DNA of 64,000 bases from Rhodanobacteraceae bacterium. Its GTDB lineage: Bacteria; Pseudomonadota; Gammaproteobacteria; Xanthomonadales; Rhodanobacteraceae. Positions 17,665 to 26,729 of the stretch are shown here, in pieces. Numbering within the stretch: the first letter of the stretch is position 1; each line of letters opens with the position of its first letter. The notes beneath the pieces are model-generated. The model saw nothing but the letters and a program-made list of their open reading frames with translations, had not been told where the DNA came from and ran no database searches. The stretch lies in assembly GCA_030123585.1 (NCBI GenBank), contig CP126120.1, forward strand, positions 3,039,001 to 3,103,000, given 5' to 3'. Made by a program: the position numbers and the translations under genes.

Positions 17665-18963
17665 CTGTTCGAACGCGAAAAGAAAGGCGAACGCGCGCTG
17701 CTGGTGTTGCCCTACACCGGCAACCGCATGCTCGCGCGCCGCGCGCAGGAATTCGCGGAACTCGCCAAATCGGCGGGCGCGGAAATCCTGGGCAGCGTGA
17801 CGGCGCGCGTGGAGGCGCCAAACCCGAAGTTCTACATCGGCACCGGCAAGGCCGACGAGGTGCAGGCCAGGGTGCGCGAGCTCGGCGCCGACCTGGTGCT
17901 GGTCGATCACGCGCTGACGCCGGTGCAGGAACGCAACCTCGAAAAACATTTCTCGGCGCGGGTGATCGACCGCGCCGCGCTGATCCTCGACATCTTCGCG
18001 CAGCGCGCGCAGTCGCATGAAGGAAAACTTGAGGTCGAGCTCGCGCAGTTGCAGCACATGGCGACGCGGCTGGTGCGCGGCTGGACCCACCTGGAGCGCC
18101 AGCGCGGCGGCTCGATCGGCCTGCGCGGTCCCGGCGAAACCCAGCTCGAAACCGACCGCCGCCTGCTGCAGAAGCGCGTCGAGCAGTTGCAGAAGCGCAT
18201 CGACAAGGTCGGCGTGCAGCGCGGCCAGCAGCGCCGCGCGCGCCTGCGCAACACCTTGCCGCGCATCGCGCTGGTCGGTTACACCAACGCCGGCAAGTCC
18301 ACGCTGTTCAACGCGGTCACGCGCGGCGCGGTGTATGCGGCGGACCAGTTGTTCGCGACGCTCGATCCGACGGTGCGGCGGCTGGAAGGGCTTGCCATCG
18401 GCCCGGCGGTGCTGGCCGACACCGTCGGCTTCATCCGCGAGTTGCCGCATGATTTGGTGGCCGCGTTCCGCGCGACCCTGTCCGAAGCGCGCGATGCCGA
18501 CCTGTTGTTGCACATCATCGACGCCGCCGACCCCGAGCGCGACCTGCTGATCGAAGTCGTGAACGGCGTGCTGGACGAAATCGGCGCGGGCGACGTGCCG
18601 CAACTCGCGGTGTTCAACAAGATTGATTTGTTGGACACGCCCGCGCGGATCGACCGCGATGCCGATGGCTTGCCGACAGCCGTGTGGCTGTCGGCGGCGA
18701 CCGGCGCGGGCATTGATTTGCTGCGGCAGGCCATCGGCGAACGCCTCGCCGGCAGCCGCGTGCACGCGGAACTGCGCCTGCCGCCGCGCGCGGGGCGTCT
18801 GCGCGCGCGCCTGATCGAACTCGGCGCGGTCAAGTCCGAACGCTACGACGAAGACGGCTGGCGGCTCGACATCGACGCACCGCGCGAACTGTTGTTGCCG
18901 CTGGCCGGCGACGTGCGCGGCGACGAAGGCAGGCTCATCCGCGAGTGGCTTGACGTCGCGTAG
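17665..18963 (+). CDS. hflX: Ribosome-rescue GTPase HflX, apparent CTG start
   Basis: A GTPase of the OBG family that binds the 50S subunit and splits stalled or stress-damaged ribosomes. Motifs: G1 GYTNAGKS at 205-212, G3 DTVGF, G4 NKID. No ATG opens the frame at the expected place. Starting at CTG 17665 gives MFEREKKGERALLVLPY, which lines up with E. coli HflX (MFDRYDAGEQAVLVH), 432 residues in all, and AGGA at 17653-17656 stands 8 nt upstream, ideal spacing. The first GTG, at 17704, would remove the conserved beginning and lacks such a site. The gene starts 4 nt after the hfq stop. Confidence 0.93.
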   Translation: MFEREKKGERALLVLPYTGNRMLARRAQEFAELAKSAGAEILGSVTARVEAPNPKFYIGTGKADEVQARVRELGADLVLVDHALTPVQERNLEKHFSARVIDRAALILDIFAQRAQSHEGKLEVELAQLQHMATRLVRGWTHLERQRGGSIGLRGPGETQLETDRRLLQKRVEQLQKRIDKVGVQRGQQRRARLRNTLPRIALVGYTNAGKSTLFNAVTRGAVYAADQLFATLDPTVRRLEGLAIGPAVLADTVGFIRELPHDLVAAFRATLSEARDADLLLHIIDAADPERDLLIEVVNGVLDEIGAGDVPQLAVFNKIDLLDTPARIDRDADGLPTAVWLSAATGAGIDLLRQAIGERLAGSRVHAELRLPPRAGRLRARLIELGAVKSERYDEDGWRLDIDAPRELLLPLAGDVRGDEGRLIREWLDVA

Positions 18964-19148
18964 ATCGGTTTGGTTCGGAGCAGCTGTCGTGAAAAGTCAG
19001 GACAGGAAGTCCGTTCTGGCGCTGGAAGGCAGCTCTGATTTCCAGGTCACCGCTGTGCCAAGCGATGCAGCGATCAGGGATGATCGCTAGAATATGCCGT
19101 TTGCGTCCTCCCGACGCGCCGATCCCCGCCACCCGAGGCCGTCCCGCA

Positions 19149-20273
19149 ATGCCCTGGAAGGAACCCGGCGAAAAACCGCGCGAACCCAGGGGACGTGAAC
19201 CGTGGGGCCAGGGCGGCCGTGGCAACGGTCCCGACCTCGAAGCGTGGTTCAGGAAAATGCGGCACGGACTCGGCCCGTTCGGGCGCGGTCCGCTGGGCGC
19301 GCTCGCGTTGATCGCGGTGCTGGTCGTGCTGTGGTTCCTCGCCAGCGGCTGGACCCTGGTCGGCGCCCAGCAGGCCGGCGCGCTGCTCCGCTTCGGCAAG
19401 CTGGAACGCGTGCTGCAGCCCGGCCTGCACCTGCATTTCCCCGCGCCCATCGAGCGCGTGCAGATCGTGGACCTGGGACGCACGCGCACGCTCAGCGACG
19501 AGGCGCGGCTGTTGACCGGCGACGGCCAGTTGGCGATGGTCGATTACTTCGTGCAATACAAGGCAGCGGACGCGCGGAAGTTCCTGTTCGCGACGCGCGA
19601 TCCCGAGGAGTCCGTGCGCAACGCGGCAAGCGTGGCGATGCGCGCGGTGGTCGGCACGCATTCCCTGCATGAACTGATGGAACGCAGCGACGATGCCCTG
19701 GACAAGGACGCCCGCGCGCGTCTCGCCAAGGCGCTCGCGAACGCCGACCCCGGCGTCACCATCATTGGCGTCGGCATCCAGAACGTCGGCGTGCCTTCCG
19801 AAGTGAAGCCGGCCTTCGACGGCATCGCCAAGGCGCGCGAAGACGCCAAGGCCGCGCAGGCCACCGCACATGCCGATGTGGCGCGCGAGAAAGTGGAAAC
19901 CGCGGCGCAGGCCGCGGAGATGAAGGCGAGCGCGGACGCTTATCGCGCCAAGGCCGTGGCCGAGGCGCGCGCCGAGGTTGCGCGCTTCGACCAGATCCTC
20001 GCGCAATACCAGGCCTCGCCGCAGGTGACGCGGCACCGGTTGTGGCTGGACGCGATGCGCGACGTCCTGAGCAAGAACCGCGTGGTCGTCAACACCGGTT
20101 CGGGCAGCGTGATCGTGCAGTTCCCGGCGCGCCATCCGGAAACGTCGTCCGACGGTTCGCCCGCGGCATCAGGGAGCAGCGCGCCCGCTTCGGCGGCCAC
20201 CGTTCCGGCGCCCGCCGCTTCGACCCCGGTGCCGGTGACTTCGGGGCCGGCGCTGCAGGGAATCGGCGCATGA
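19149..20273 (+). CDS. hflK: FtsH-modulating SPFH protein HflK
   Basis: A 374-residue membrane-anchored stomatin/prohibitin-family protein that forms a cage with HflC around the FtsH protease. ATG 19149 opens MPWKEPGEKPREPRGREPWG, a basic Gly-rich cytoplasmic tail, then one membrane helix (ALIAVLVVLWFLASGWTLV) and the SPFH domain. A coiled-coil stretch rich in Ala, Glu and Lys covers about 225-300, and the C-terminus is Pro/Ala/Ser-rich. The stop overlaps the hflC start as ATGA, so the two are translationally coupled. Confidence 0.95.
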   Translation: MPWKEPGEKPREPRGREPWGQGGRGNGPDLEAWFRKMRHGLGPFGRGPLGALALIAVLVVLWFLASGWTLVGAQQAGALLRFGKLERVLQPGLHLHFPAPIERVQIVDLGRTRTLSDEARLLTGDGQLAMVDYFVQYKAADARKFLFATRDPEESVRNAASVAMRAVVGTHSLHELMERSDDALDKDARARLAKALANADPGVTIIGVGIQNVGVPSEVKPAFDGIAKAREDAKAAQATAHADVAREKVETAAQAAEMKASADAYRAKAVAEARAEVARFDQILAQYQASPQVTRHRLWLDAMRDVLSKNRVVVNTGSGSVIVQFPARHPETSSDGSPAASGSSAPASAATVPAPAASTPVPVTSGPALQGIGA

Positions 20274-21154
20274 AGTACGCGATTCCCGTCGTGATCATCC
20301 TGCTGGCGCTGCTGGGCGCCAACGGCATCTACGCCGTCGAGCAGGGCCATGCCGCGGTGCTGACGCGGTTCGGGCACGTCGAGGCCACCGACATCGGACC
20401 GGGCCTGCACTTCAAGCTGCCCTTCGTGCAGCAGGTGCAGGTATACGACACGCGCACGATCCTGCAGCAATCCGAGCCCGAAGGCTACAAGACCGCCGAT
20501 GGCGATCCGGTGCGGGTCGGCTACTTCGTGCGCTGGCGGATCGCCGATCCGGACACCTGGTTCGCGGCGACCGCCGGCGACGACATGCAGGTCAGCCAGC
20601 AGATGACGCCGCTGATCCGCGACGCCTTGCGCGCGCAGATCGCCAAACACGGACTGGCCGATCTGCTCGGTTCGGACGGCGGCGCGATCGACGAGGGCCT
20701 GCGCAACGCGGTGAGCGGCGACGTTCGCCGCAAGCTGGGCGTGGAGGTCCTCGGGATCGGCGTCGAGCGCGTATTGCCGCCCGATGAAACGCTTGCATCC
20801 GTGTACAAGCGCATGAGCGCGGAAGCCGCGACGCAGGCCGGCGCCGTGCGCGACGAAGGCGAGGCCGCGGCGGCGGCCATCCGCGCCAAGGGCGACAGCG
20901 CCGACGGCGAAGTGCTGGCGGCCGCCGCAAAGCAGGCTGCCGCGGTGCGCGGCGAGGGCGATGCTGAAGCGGCCGGGATTTATGCGACCGCCTCCGCGCA
21001 GGACCCGCAGTTCTTCCGCTACTGGAGCAGCCTCGAAACCTGGCGCAAGACCTTCAGCGGCGGCGGCGCGGTGGTGGTGCTCGACAAGGATTCCCCCTTA
21101 ATGCAGGCGATCGACGAAGGCGCGGCGAATGCCGCGGCGGTCAAGAAGCATTGA
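20270..21154 (+). CDS. hflC: FtsH-modulating SPFH protein HflC
   Basis: A 294-residue partner of HflK. MKYAIPVVIILLALLGANGI is the membrane anchor, followed by the SPFH domain (AVEQGHAAVLTRFGHVEATD) and a C-terminal helical region ending in FFRYWSSLETWRKTF, typical for HflC. It starts inside the hflK stop codon. In relatives a small DUF2065 gene often follows before purA; here only 100 bp separate hflC from purA and that gene is absent. Confidence 0.95.
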   Translation: MKYAIPVVIILLALLGANGIYAVEQGHAAVLTRFGHVEATDIGPGLHFKLPFVQQVQVYDTRTILQQSEPEGYKTADGDPVRVGYFVRWRIADPDTWFAATAGDDMQVSQQMTPLIRDALRAQIAKHGLADLLGSDGGAIDEGLRNAVSGDVRRKLGVEVLGIGVERVLPPDETLASVYKRMSAEAATQAGAVRDEGEAAAAAIRAKGDSADGEVLAAAAKQAAAVRGEGDAEAAGIYATASAQDPQFFRYWSSLETWRKTFSGGGAVVVLDKDSPLMQAIDEGAANAAAVKKH

Positions 21155-21206
21155 ACGCGCAGGAGCGCGCGCGGCGGTTCGCGTACGCAAGAAATTCGTG
21201 AGTTGA

Positions 21207-22547
<1,341 letters not shown>

Positions 22548-22561
22548 TCCTGTGGAAGTAG

Positions 22562-22594
22562 GGCGGGAGTAGCCGCGCAGCGGCGCATCCCGCC
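22562..22594. repeat. Palindrome after purA
   Basis: Arms GGCGGGA (22562-22568) and TCCCGCC (22588-22594) enclose a second small hairpin (GCCGC/GCGGC). It begins 14 bp after purA and could act as a terminator or a REP-like element; there is no U-run. The remaining bases to 22747 show nothing recognisable beyond a further small hairpin around 22602. Confidence 0.5.
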
Positions 22595-22747
22595 GTATCC
22601 AATGCGCGACGCTTCGCGTCATCCCGATCAACAACTGCCGTCCATGGCAAGAGCTCCGTGGCCGGGATCCAGCAGCGAGATGCGCGAAGGCCGAAACCAT
22701 AGGGCGATCCGTCCTGTCTCTCGTCCGCGGCGCCTGAACGGCTTGGC

Positions 22748-22793
22748 TTGCGACGAGGCGGATCGAGTGCTATGTTTTACGCACGTAAAACAT
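22748..22793 (+). promoter_or_regulatory. Promoter and operator of the MazEF-like pair
   Basis: TTGCGA (22748-22753) and TATGTT (22771-22776) are 17 bp apart. A perfect palindrome with 10-bp arms ATGTTTTACG and CGTAAAACAT around a central CA spans 22772-22793 and covers the -10 box, as expected for an antitoxin that represses its own operon. Confidence 0.75.
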
Positions 22794-22811
22794 TTTTACC
22801 GAGGTATCGCC

Positions 22812-23063
22812 ATGAGCGCCACCGCGACGCTGCGCCAGTCAGGCGGGTCCATCATCCTTTCGATCCCCAAGGCCATCGCCAAAACCATGGCCGTGGAAGC
22901 GGGTTCAGTCGTGGAATTGACGGTGAAGGATCGCAAGCTGTCGGTGACCCCGGCGCGCCGGTCGTTGGCCGATCGTCTCGCGCAAAGCCCAAGGACACCC
23001 GCGGCATGGCATCGTGACCATGCGTCGCTTGGCGACCGTCCGGTCGGGCGCGAACTGCTGTGA
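22812..23063 (+). CDS. MazE/AbrB-type antitoxin
   Basis: An 83-residue protein with an N-terminal swapped-hairpin DNA-binding domain (ATLRQSGGSIILSIPKAIAK) and VEAGSVVELTVKDRKLSVTP, the MazE/SpoVT pattern. The C-terminal half is the likely toxin-binding tail. ATG 22812 lies 18 bp after a perfect palindrome that is probably its operator. Its stop overlaps the toxin start as GTGA. Confidence 0.88.
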   Translation: MSATATLRQSGGSIILSIPKAIAKTMAVEAGSVVELTVKDRKLSVTPARRSLADRLAQSPRTPAAWHRDHASLGDRPVGRELL

Positions 23064-23407
23064 GTCGCGGCATTCCCGCGCGCGGCGACATCCTCGAGCT
23101 CAGCCTCGATCCGACCAAAGGGCACGAAGTCCACGGTACCCGCCCGGTGCTCGTGCTGTCCGCCGATGCCTTCAACCGCGCGTCGGGCCTCCTGCTGGTT
23201 GCGCCCATCACGCAGGGTGGAACCATGTCCCGTGAAACCGGTTTCAGCGTCACGCTGATGGGCACAGGCACGAAAACGCAGGGTGTCGTGTTGTGCGATC
23301 AGACACGCACCATCGACGCGCGCGCGCGTACCTTCCGCAGGATCGAGAAAGCGCCCGCGCCACTGGTCGAAGAAGCACTGGATGCTGTGCGATCGATTCT
23401 GGAATAA
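23060..23407 (+). CDS. MazF/ChpB/PemK-family endoribonuclease toxin
   Basis: A 115-residue toxin with a GTG start overlapping the antitoxin stop. PARGDILELSLDPTKGHEVH and RPVLVLSADAFNRASGLLLV, then APITQG and VLCDQTRTIDARAR, are the standard PemK/MazF blocks, with the conserved Arg after the RGD loop and Thr in ITQG. Such toxins cut mRNA at short sequences. The catalytic residues appear intact, so the pair should be functional. Confidence 0.92.
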   Translation: MSRGIPARGDILELSLDPTKGHEVHGTRPVLVLSADAFNRASGLLLVAPITQGGTMSRETGFSVTLMGTGTKTQGVVLCDQTRTIDARARTFRRIEKAPAPLVEEALDAVRSILE

Positions 23408-23428
23408 CCGTCTGTCGGCGCTGGGATA

Positions 23429-23471
23429 TTGCATATACCCACATTGGGTAATAAAATGCCCAGTATGGGTA
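23429..23471 (+). promoter_or_regulatory. Promoter with two phased operators for the HTH-nucleotidyltransferase
   Basis: TTGCAT (23429-23434) and TAAAAT (23452-23457) form a 17-bp-spaced promoter. Two 6-3-6 palindromes, TACCCACATTGGGTA (23436-23450) and TGCCCAGTATGGGTA (23457-23471), start 21 bp apart, two helical turns, one inside the spacer and one over the -10/start region. Transcription would start at about 23464, at the ATG. Confidence 0.65.
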
Positions 23472-24127
23472 TCAAGGCCAAACGTAAACCATCCAAACAG
23501 CACGGTGGTGTTCGCGAGGCGCCGGCGCGCTACGCCACGCACGCCGAAAGCCCGCACAATCTTGCGGATGCGCTGTTCACCACCACCCAGCAGCGCGTGC
23601 TGGGTGCGCTGTACGGCCAGCCGCAGCGCAGCTTCACGGTAAGCGAACTCATCGCATCCACCGGCGCCGGCTCCGGTGCCGTGCAGCGCGAGCTGGCCAA
23701 GTTGACGGCCAGCGGCTTGTTGACCATGCAGCCGGTCGGAAATCAGAAACGCTACCAGGCGAATCCGGCGGCGCCGATCCACGGCGAATTGGTCGCCATC
23801 GTGCAGAAGACCGTGGGATTGGCCGAGCCGTTGCGGGCGGCACTGAAACCGCTGGAAAACAAAATCACCGTAGCGTTCGTGTTCGGGTCCGTGGCCAAGC
23901 GCAGCGATACTGCAAGAAGCGACATCGACCTGATGGTCGTGGGCGACGTGACGTTTTCAGAAGTGCTGGAGACCGTCTATCCCTTGCACGCGCGCTTGGG
24001 TCGCGAGGTGAACCCCATCGTCATGAAGGCACGCGAATTCCGCGCGCGTGCCAAGGATCCTGGCTTCATCGCCCGCGTACTCAACGGTCCGCGCATCATG
24101 CTGTTCGGAGACGTGGATGATGCTTGA
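23465..24127 (+). CDS. Winged-helix protein fused to an MNT-type nucleotidyltransferase
   Basis: A 220-residue protein. After a basic tail, residues about 30-95 form a winged helix-turn-helix (FTVSELIASTGAGSGAVQRE, KLTASGLLTMQPVGNQKRYQ). Residues about 130-200 carry the minimal nucleotidyltransferase signature FGSVAKRSDTARSDIDLMVV, with the GS...DxD metal motif. Families of this build serve as antitoxin and autorepressor next to a HEPN toxin. The ATG at 23465 or 23456 is the likely start; the promoter position suggests a leaderless message beginning at 23465. The expected HEPN partner downstream is reduced to a short frameshifted stretch. Confidence 0.82.
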   Translation: MGIKAKRKPSKQHGGVREAPARYATHAESPHNLADALFTTTQQRVLGALYGQPQRSFTVSELIASTGAGSGAVQRELAKLTASGLLTMQPVGNQKRYQANPAAPIHGELVAIVQKTVGLAEPLRAALKPLENKITVAFVFGSVAKRSDTARSDIDLMVVGDVTFSEVLETVYPLHARLGREVNPIVMKAREFRARAKDPGFIARVLNGPRIMLFGDVDDA

Positions 24128-24194
24128 GAGCCTGGCGGCATCGGCCGGATTCGGCTGGGTGATCTCGCCAAAAAAGCTCTCACCTGTGTATTGA
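24120..24194 (+). pseudogene. Possible frameshifted remnant of a HEPN partner gene
   Basis: An ATG overlapping the 3' end of the previous gene opens a 24-codon frame starting MLESLAAS and ending SPVY. After the eighth codon the next frame instead gives a run like RIRLGDLAKKALT. HEPN proteins coupled to HTH-nucleotidyltransferases can begin with a similar LESLAASGRLR segment, so this may be a truncated, shifted toxin start. The evidence is short and the call is tentative. Confidence 0.3.
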
Positions 24195-24206
24195 CATTGT
24201 CAATAC
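24188..24206 (+). promoter_or_regulatory. Operator of the BrnTA pair
   Basis: GTATTGACATTGTCAATAC is a perfect palindrome with 9-bp arms and one central base. It contains a consensus TTGACA, 18 bp before the brnT start, so a repressor bound here would block transcription of the pair. No good -10 hexamer is evident. Confidence 0.7.
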
Positions 24207-24224
24207 TAACAGGGAGACTAGGCC

Positions 24225-24521
24225 ATGGATCAACACTATCGCATCGGCGGTAGCGATTTCGTATGGGATGCGGGCAAGGCAGCAGCGAATGTGCGCAAGC
24301 ACGGTATCCGTTTCCAAGACGCGGCGACCGTCTTCATGGACCCATTGTTCGTGCTCACCGATGCATCGCGCAACGACGAAGCGCGCGACGCGGTGATCGG
24401 TTTCGATCGACCGGGCCGTTTGCTGTTCGTGGTGCACATTGCGATGGAAGATGACGACTGCATCCGCATCATTTCGGCACGGCTTGCCGAGCCTGCAGAG
24501 GAGGCTTTGTATGCTCAATGA
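24225..24521 (+). CDS. brnT: BrnT-family toxin (DUF497)
   Basis: A 98-residue ribonuclease-type toxin. It shows FVWDAGKAAANVRKHGIRFQ, DAATVFMDPLFVLTD, and GRLLFVVHIAMEDDDCIRII followed by SARLAEPAEEALY, which fit the BrnT pattern (WDxxKAxxNxxKHGxxF... RIISAR). AGGGAGA stands before the ATG. The 3' end overlaps the antitoxin gene by 11 bp. In this family the toxin comes first, as here. Confidence 0.92.
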   Translation: MDQHYRIGGSDFVWDAGKAAANVRKHGIRFQDAATVFMDPLFVLTDASRNDEARDAVIGFDRPGRLLFVVHIAMEDDDCIRIISARLAEPAEEALYAQ

Positions 24522-24792
24522 GAAACTGAAGCAACGCATGGTGCGCGATCGCCCCGTCACCAGCATCACCCTGCGCATCCCCGTCGATGTGGTGGACAGC
24601 CTGAAAGCCATCGCGCCGCACAAAGGCTACGCTGGCTACCAGACCTTGTTGAAGTCCTACATCAGCGAGGGCCTGCGTCGCGACGAAGCGATTTACACCT
24701 CCGACGCAGTCGAACGGCTCGCGCGTGCGTTGAAAAAACGTGGCGTCTCCGGCAAGGTGCTGGATGACGCCATGCGCGACGCGGCGGCTTGA
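24511..24792 (+). CDS. brnA: BrnA-type antitoxin
   Basis: A 93-residue antitoxin following brnT with an 11-bp overlap. The ribbon-helix-helix region is VTSITLRIPVDVVDSLKAIA and GYAGYQTLLKSYISEGLRR. A C-terminal arm (LARALKKRGVSGKVLDDAMR) probably wraps the toxin. It would bind the 19-bp palindrome at 24188. ATG 24511 is the first good start in frame. Confidence 0.85.
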   Translation: MLNEKLKQRMVRDRPVTSITLRIPVDVVDSLKAIAPHKGYAGYQTLLKSYISEGLRRDEAIYTSDAVERLARALKKRGVSGKVLDDAMRDAAA

Positions 24793-24909
24793 TGCAACGT
24801 CCGCACGCGCAAGGGTGCGCCATGCCGTTGATTCCTCGGTGGGCCGCAGGTTGCGTCGAGTGCATCGTGACCGATCTGGTCGCAGCTTGTGAGACGGTAG
24901 CGGTTAAAT

Positions 24910-25107
24910 TTGACGTTCACCAATACCGAGTGCGAACGTAGTGAGTGGATTTCCTCGCCCCAGCCCAAGACCCAACTGCAGATTGTCGAGCGCGTTGCAA
25001 AGGGACACGCAGAAATCGGAAAGCTGGAAGCCGGCGCCCAGACTCGCGCCGAGTCGGCCAAAGCTGATGTTGAAGTGATGATCTTGGGGATCAAGCCTGT
25101 GCATTGA
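24910..25107 (+). CDS. Small ORF of unknown function
   Basis: A 65-codon frame starting at TTG and ending 12 bp before the nuclease gene. The product has a helical, charged C-terminal half (PKTQLQIVERVAKGHAEIGK, LEAGAQTRAESAKADVEV) that could form a coiled coil. I do not recognise it. It could be a small protein co-transcribed with the next gene or a relic of a longer one. The rest of the 24793-25119 gap shows no gene, terminator or repeat that I can support. Confidence 0.3.
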   Translation: MTFTNTECERSEWISSPQPKTQLQIVERVAKGHAEIGKLEAGAQTRAESAKADVEVMILGIKPVH

Positions 25108-25119
25108 AGGGGGAGGGCG

Positions 25120-26049
25120 ATGAGCGATATCCAGTTGTTTCGGCTGTCTGGCGGCAACGCGGAGGAGCTTCCGAGCCGCGCGGCAATGGTTGAGAAGTAT
25201 CTGCAGGGGCTTATCGAATCGCAGATGCAGGCGTTCCTCGGCGTGCGATTCCTCGCCAGCGAGTACGCCACGGGCAAAACACATCGGGGACGCATCGACT
25301 CGCTCGGCCTCGACGAAAATGGTTGCCCGGTCATCATCGAGTACAAGCGGCACAGCAACGAAAACGTGATCAACCAGGGTCTGTTCTATCTGGATTGGCT
25401 GCTGGATCATCGTGCGGAATTCCAGTTGCTGGTAATGGAGAAGCTCGGAAACGATGTCGCCCATGACATCGATTGGACGGGGACACGGCTGTTGTGCATT
25501 GCCGCAGACTTCACCCGTTACGACGAACACGCGGTGCAACAGATTCCGCGCAACGTGGAGTTGATCCGCTACAAGCTGTTCGGCGACGATCTGCTGCTGC
25601 TCGACCTCGTGAACGCGGTGAGCGTGAGTGATGTCACGCCCACAAGGAGCGCCACGGACGATGCTGATGTGCCGGCAAAGCAACGGGGGCCTGGCAAGGA
25701 CAAGACCGTCGAAGAACAGTTGGCGGGAGCGCACCCGGAGATTCGTGAGTTGTACGAGGCCGTCTCCAGCCACCTGCTTGCATTGGGTGACGACGTGCAG
25801 GAGAAACGCTTGAAGGTATACGTTGCGTTTCGCCGGCTGAAAAACTTTGCTTGCGTGGTTCCGTATCGTGACAAGCTGCTGATCATGCTGAAGCTCGATC
25901 CCGATACGGTTGCGCTGGAATCCGGGTTCAGCCGAAATGTCCGCGACATCGGCAAGTGGGGAATGGGAGACCTCGAACTCACTGTGCGCAACCGCGCCGA
26001 TCTGGAACGTGCCTTGCCACTGCTGGAGCGTAGCTACAATGAAAACTGA
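25120..26049 (+). CDS. NucS-like PD-(D/E)XK nuclease with C-terminal DUF5655-type domain
   Basis: A 309-residue protein. The first half carries a restriction-endonuclease-like core, GRIDSLGLDENGCPVIIEYK, with Asp, then Glu-Tyr-Lys as metal-binding residues, resembling NucS/DUF91 enzymes. A Lys/Glu-rich linker (about 185-205) leads to a compact domain (RLKVYVAFRRLKNFACVVPY, KLLIMLKLDPDT) of the DUF5655 type. Such proteins are found in defence and accessory islands; the precise substrate is unknown. The ATG at 25120 has AAGGGGGAGGG upstream. It sits within a cluster of toxin-antitoxin modules. Confidence 0.75.
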   Translation: MSDIQLFRLSGGNAEELPSRAAMVEKYLQGLIESQMQAFLGVRFLASEYATGKTHRGRIDSLGLDENGCPVIIEYKRHSNENVINQGLFYLDWLLDHRAEFQLLVMEKLGNDVAHDIDWTGTRLLCIAADFTRYDEHAVQQIPRNVELIRYKLFGDDLLLLDLVNAVSVSDVTPTRSATDDADVPAKQRGPGKDKTVEEQLAGAHPEIRELYEAVSSHLLALGDDVQEKRLKVYVAFRRLKNFACVVPYRDKLLIMLKLDPDTVALESGFSRNVRDIGKWGMGDLELTVRNRADLERALPLLERSYNEN

Positions 26050-26163
26050 TGGTGTAGCTCGCGGATGTACCTGGGACAGAGCCTCACAGCGTCGCGAGTT
26101 GTCGCAGGCACAAAGTCGCCGCGCGTAGCGGCTGTAACCCAACTTGAAGGGGAAACGAGCGTC

Positions 26164-26712
26164 ATGTCAGCGTCCGGAATTGGTTCCGATCCCGCCATCG
26201 GCGACATCGCTGCGCTCGACGGTGACCTCGACGCGATCGCACGCAGCACTGGCTACGCCGATGGACTGGAATACGCGGGTTTCTGGATTCGGCTTGCTGC
26301 GTCGTTGATCGACACGATCCTGCTGATGCTGGTCACGATGCCGCTGTTGATGTGGATTTACGGCTGGAGCTATCTGGCCGATGACCGCTTGATCCATGGC
26401 CCCGCCGAGATCTGGATATCGTGGGTCGCGCCCGCGGTTGCGACCGTGCTGTTCTGGCGGCTTTGGCAAGCGACGCCGGGCAAGGCGATGTTGTCGCTGC
26501 GCGTGGTCGATGCCGAATCCGGCGAGACGCTGTCGGTCGGGCAGGCCGTGGCGCGTTACCTCTGCTACATCCTTTCCATGCTGCCGTTGTGTCTTGGTTT
26601 CATCTGGGTCGCGTTCGATCGCAGAAAACAGGGCTGGCACGACAAGATCGCGCAAACCGTGGTGGTGCGCGCCAGGGATCGCGGGCCGGAGCCTGTGCGC
26701 TTCGGCGGTTGA
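26164..26712 (+). CDS. RDD-family membrane protein
   Basis: A 182-residue protein with the RDD signature: YAGFWIRLAASLIDTILLML opens helix 1 with Arg then Asp, and WQATPGKAMLSLRVVDAESG is the second typical block. Three or four membrane helices are predicted by eye (about 43-63, 85-105, 135-155). The N-terminal 35 residues are soluble and acidic. The function of RDD proteins is mostly unknown; some are linked to ion exchange. The start is ATG 26164. Confidence 0.85.
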   Translation: MSASGIGSDPAIGDIAALDGDLDAIARSTGYADGLEYAGFWIRLAASLIDTILLMLVTMPLLMWIYGWSYLADDRLIHGPAEIWISWVAPAVATVLFWRLWQATPGKAMLSLRVVDAESGETLSVGQAVARYLCYILSMLPLCLGFIWVAFDRRKQGWHDKIAQTVVVRARDRGPEPVRFGG

Positions 26713-26729
26713 CTGGCTGACCGATCGAC

